Below, piece after piece: positions 63,245-64,000 of a stretch of 64,000 nt of DNA. Each line of letters opens with the position of its first letter. The stretch's first letter is position 1. The notes below the pieces were generated by a model. The model saw only the letters and a program-made list of their open reading frames with translations, did no database searches and was not told where the DNA came from. Made by a program: the position numbers and the translations under genes. The stretch comes from Streptomyces sp. H27-H1 (GTDB lineage Bacteria > Actinomycetota > Actinomycetes > Streptomycetales > Streptomycetaceae), in the NCBI RefSeq assembly GCF_026627445.1, contig NZ_JAPNLJ010000003.1:169614-233613 (forward strand). The letters run 5' to 3'.

Positions 63245-64000
63245 GTGGTGGCGGCGGGGCACGCTGACACGACGGGCGGACACCCGACCGTCGGACACGG
63301 TGAACTGATCAAGGCGGTCGACCGCGCGCTGACCACGCACGGACGCGTCCTGCTCACCGGACCCGCCGGCGCGGGCAAGACCGAGGTGCTGCGCGCCCTC
63401 ACCGAGGCCGCCGCGCTGCGCCACGAGACCGTGCTGCTGCTCGCCCCCGGCGCCACCGACCGGTGGATACCCGAGGCCTCGGCCGCCGCTCTCCTCGCCT
63501 CCGTACCCGCCGCCGCGCTGGACAGCCTCTCCGGACCGCAGCGCACCGCCATCGCCTTCCTCCGCCGGGAAACCGACGCGCCACGGGCCGGGCGGGACCA
63601 CGTCGCCCTGCGCCTCGCCGTCGTCGAGGTGCTGCGCACCCTCGCCGCACGCGGCCCCGTCCTCCTCGCGCTCGACAACGCCCAGTGGCTCGACGCGGAG
63701 AGCATCGACCTGCTCCGCTTCGCACTGCGCCTCACCCCGCCGCGGGTACGGGTCCTCGCCGCCGAGTGCGTCCAGGGCGGATCCCCGCTCAGCGAGCCCC
63801 TCTGCGGACCGGACACCCCCCACATACGGGTGCCCCCGCTCGGCACCGACGAGATCGCCGAACTACTGGTGCGCCGCGGGCTCCCGGCCCGCCTCGCGGG
63901 CCGGATCCACCAGGCCAGCGGCGGCAACCCGCGCCTCGCCCTCGCGCTCGGGCACTCCCTGGCCGAAGCCGCCGGTCTCCGCGAGGGCGGCGAGCAGCAG
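63245..64000 (+). CDS. LAL-type LuxR-family regulator (partial, 3' end outside window)
   Basis: From GTG 63245 (or 63248) an open frame of 252 codons runs off the right edge. It carries an AAA ATPase core with Walker A LLTGPAGAGKTEVLRAL and Walker B-like GPVLLALDNAQWLD, then RRGLPARLAGRIHQASGGNP, closely parallel in layout to the LAL regulator at 21.8 kb. The LuxR DNA-binding end is not in the window. It lies downstream of a secreted subtilisin gene. Confidence 0.85.
   Translation, partial: MVAAGHADTTGGHPTVGHGELIKAVDRALTTHGRVLLTGPAGAGKTEVLRALTEAAALRHETVLLLAPGATDRWIPEASAAALLASVPAAALDSLSGPQRTAIAFLRRETDAPRAGRDHVALRLAVVEVLRTLAARGPVLLALDNAQWLDAESIDLLRFALRLTPPRVRVLAAECVQGGSPLSEPLCGPDTPHIRVPPLGTDEIAELLVRRGLPARLAGRIHQASGGNPRLALALGHSLAEAAGLREGGEQQ

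Overview
The window looks like an internal stretch of a Streptomyces-type actinobacterial chromosome. The DNA is very GC-rich, genes are packed on both strands with GTG and ATG starts and many 4-nt ATGA or GTGA overlaps, and there is a complete conservon (cvnABCD plus two P450s), two LAL-type LuxR regulators, an ECF sigma/anti-sigma pair, many secreted hydrolases and an F420-type oxidoreductase. I see no insertion sequence, integrase, prophage module, CRISPR array or rRNA operon.

Layout. 1-3.6 kb: VanW-family protein (cut by the left edge), MFS transporter and GH1 beta-glucosidase. 3.7-8.8 kb: DUF305 lipoprotein, CBM/DUF1996 secreted protein, GH16 beta-glucanase with two discoidin modules, and a divergent LacI regulator with palindromic operators. 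Together with GH1 and the MFS protein this reads as a beta-glucan utilisation region. 8.9-11.8 kb: anti-sigma-like ATPase, alpha/beta hydrolase, F420-type oxidoreductase, and a VanX-like dipeptidase whose N-terminus appears frameshifted. 12.1-16.3 kb: lipase-like hydrolase, a degenerate P450, a PlsC acyltransferase and a stand-alone acyl carrier protein, a possible small lipid-modifying cluster. 16.4-24.6 kb: voltage-gated-type cation channel, CoA transferase, streptogrisin-like protease with Ig-like repeats, LAL regulator. 24.7-26.9 kb: long-form GAPDH and an FMN reductase.

27-32.8 kb, all on the minus strand: 3-hydroxybutyrate dehydrogenase, secreted oligomer-hydrolase-like esterase, secreted PHB depolymerase and both subunits of succinyl-CoA:3-ketoacid CoA transferase. 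This is a coherent route from extracellular poly(3-hydroxybutyrate) to acetoacetyl-CoA. 33-41.6 kb: lipoprotein, LysR regulator, NAD-dependent reductase, then a GntR/UTRA regulator divergent from a five-gene ABC import operon ending in a HAD phosphatase, with a perfect inverted-repeat operator between them. 41.7-48.9 kb: assorted genes (cupin, DUF2330, PAP2 phosphatase, zinc alcohol dehydrogenase, a 41-aa secreted peptide, VOC protein) and two overlapping ATP-grasp ligase genes. 49.2-54.8 kb: the conservon, whose first P450 lacks the ExxR arginine.

54.9-56 kb: an apparently leaderless gene of unknown function, followed by two tandem RNA modules. Each can form a complete tRNA cloverleaf, but in circularly permuted order: T-arm and 3' acceptor strand first, then 5' acceptor strand, D-arm and half an anticodon arm, with the RNA ends closed by an extra helix. 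This matches what is known of tRNA-mimicking bacterial Y RNAs (YrlA) or permuted tRNA genes, and is the most striking feature of the window. 56-64 kb: sigma/anti-sigma pair, second DUF1996 protein, small monooxygenase, DUF1838-like protein, proline iminopeptidase, subtilisin-like protease, and a second LAL regulator cut by the right edge.

All functional calls rest on motif recognition and gene context; no database search was possible.
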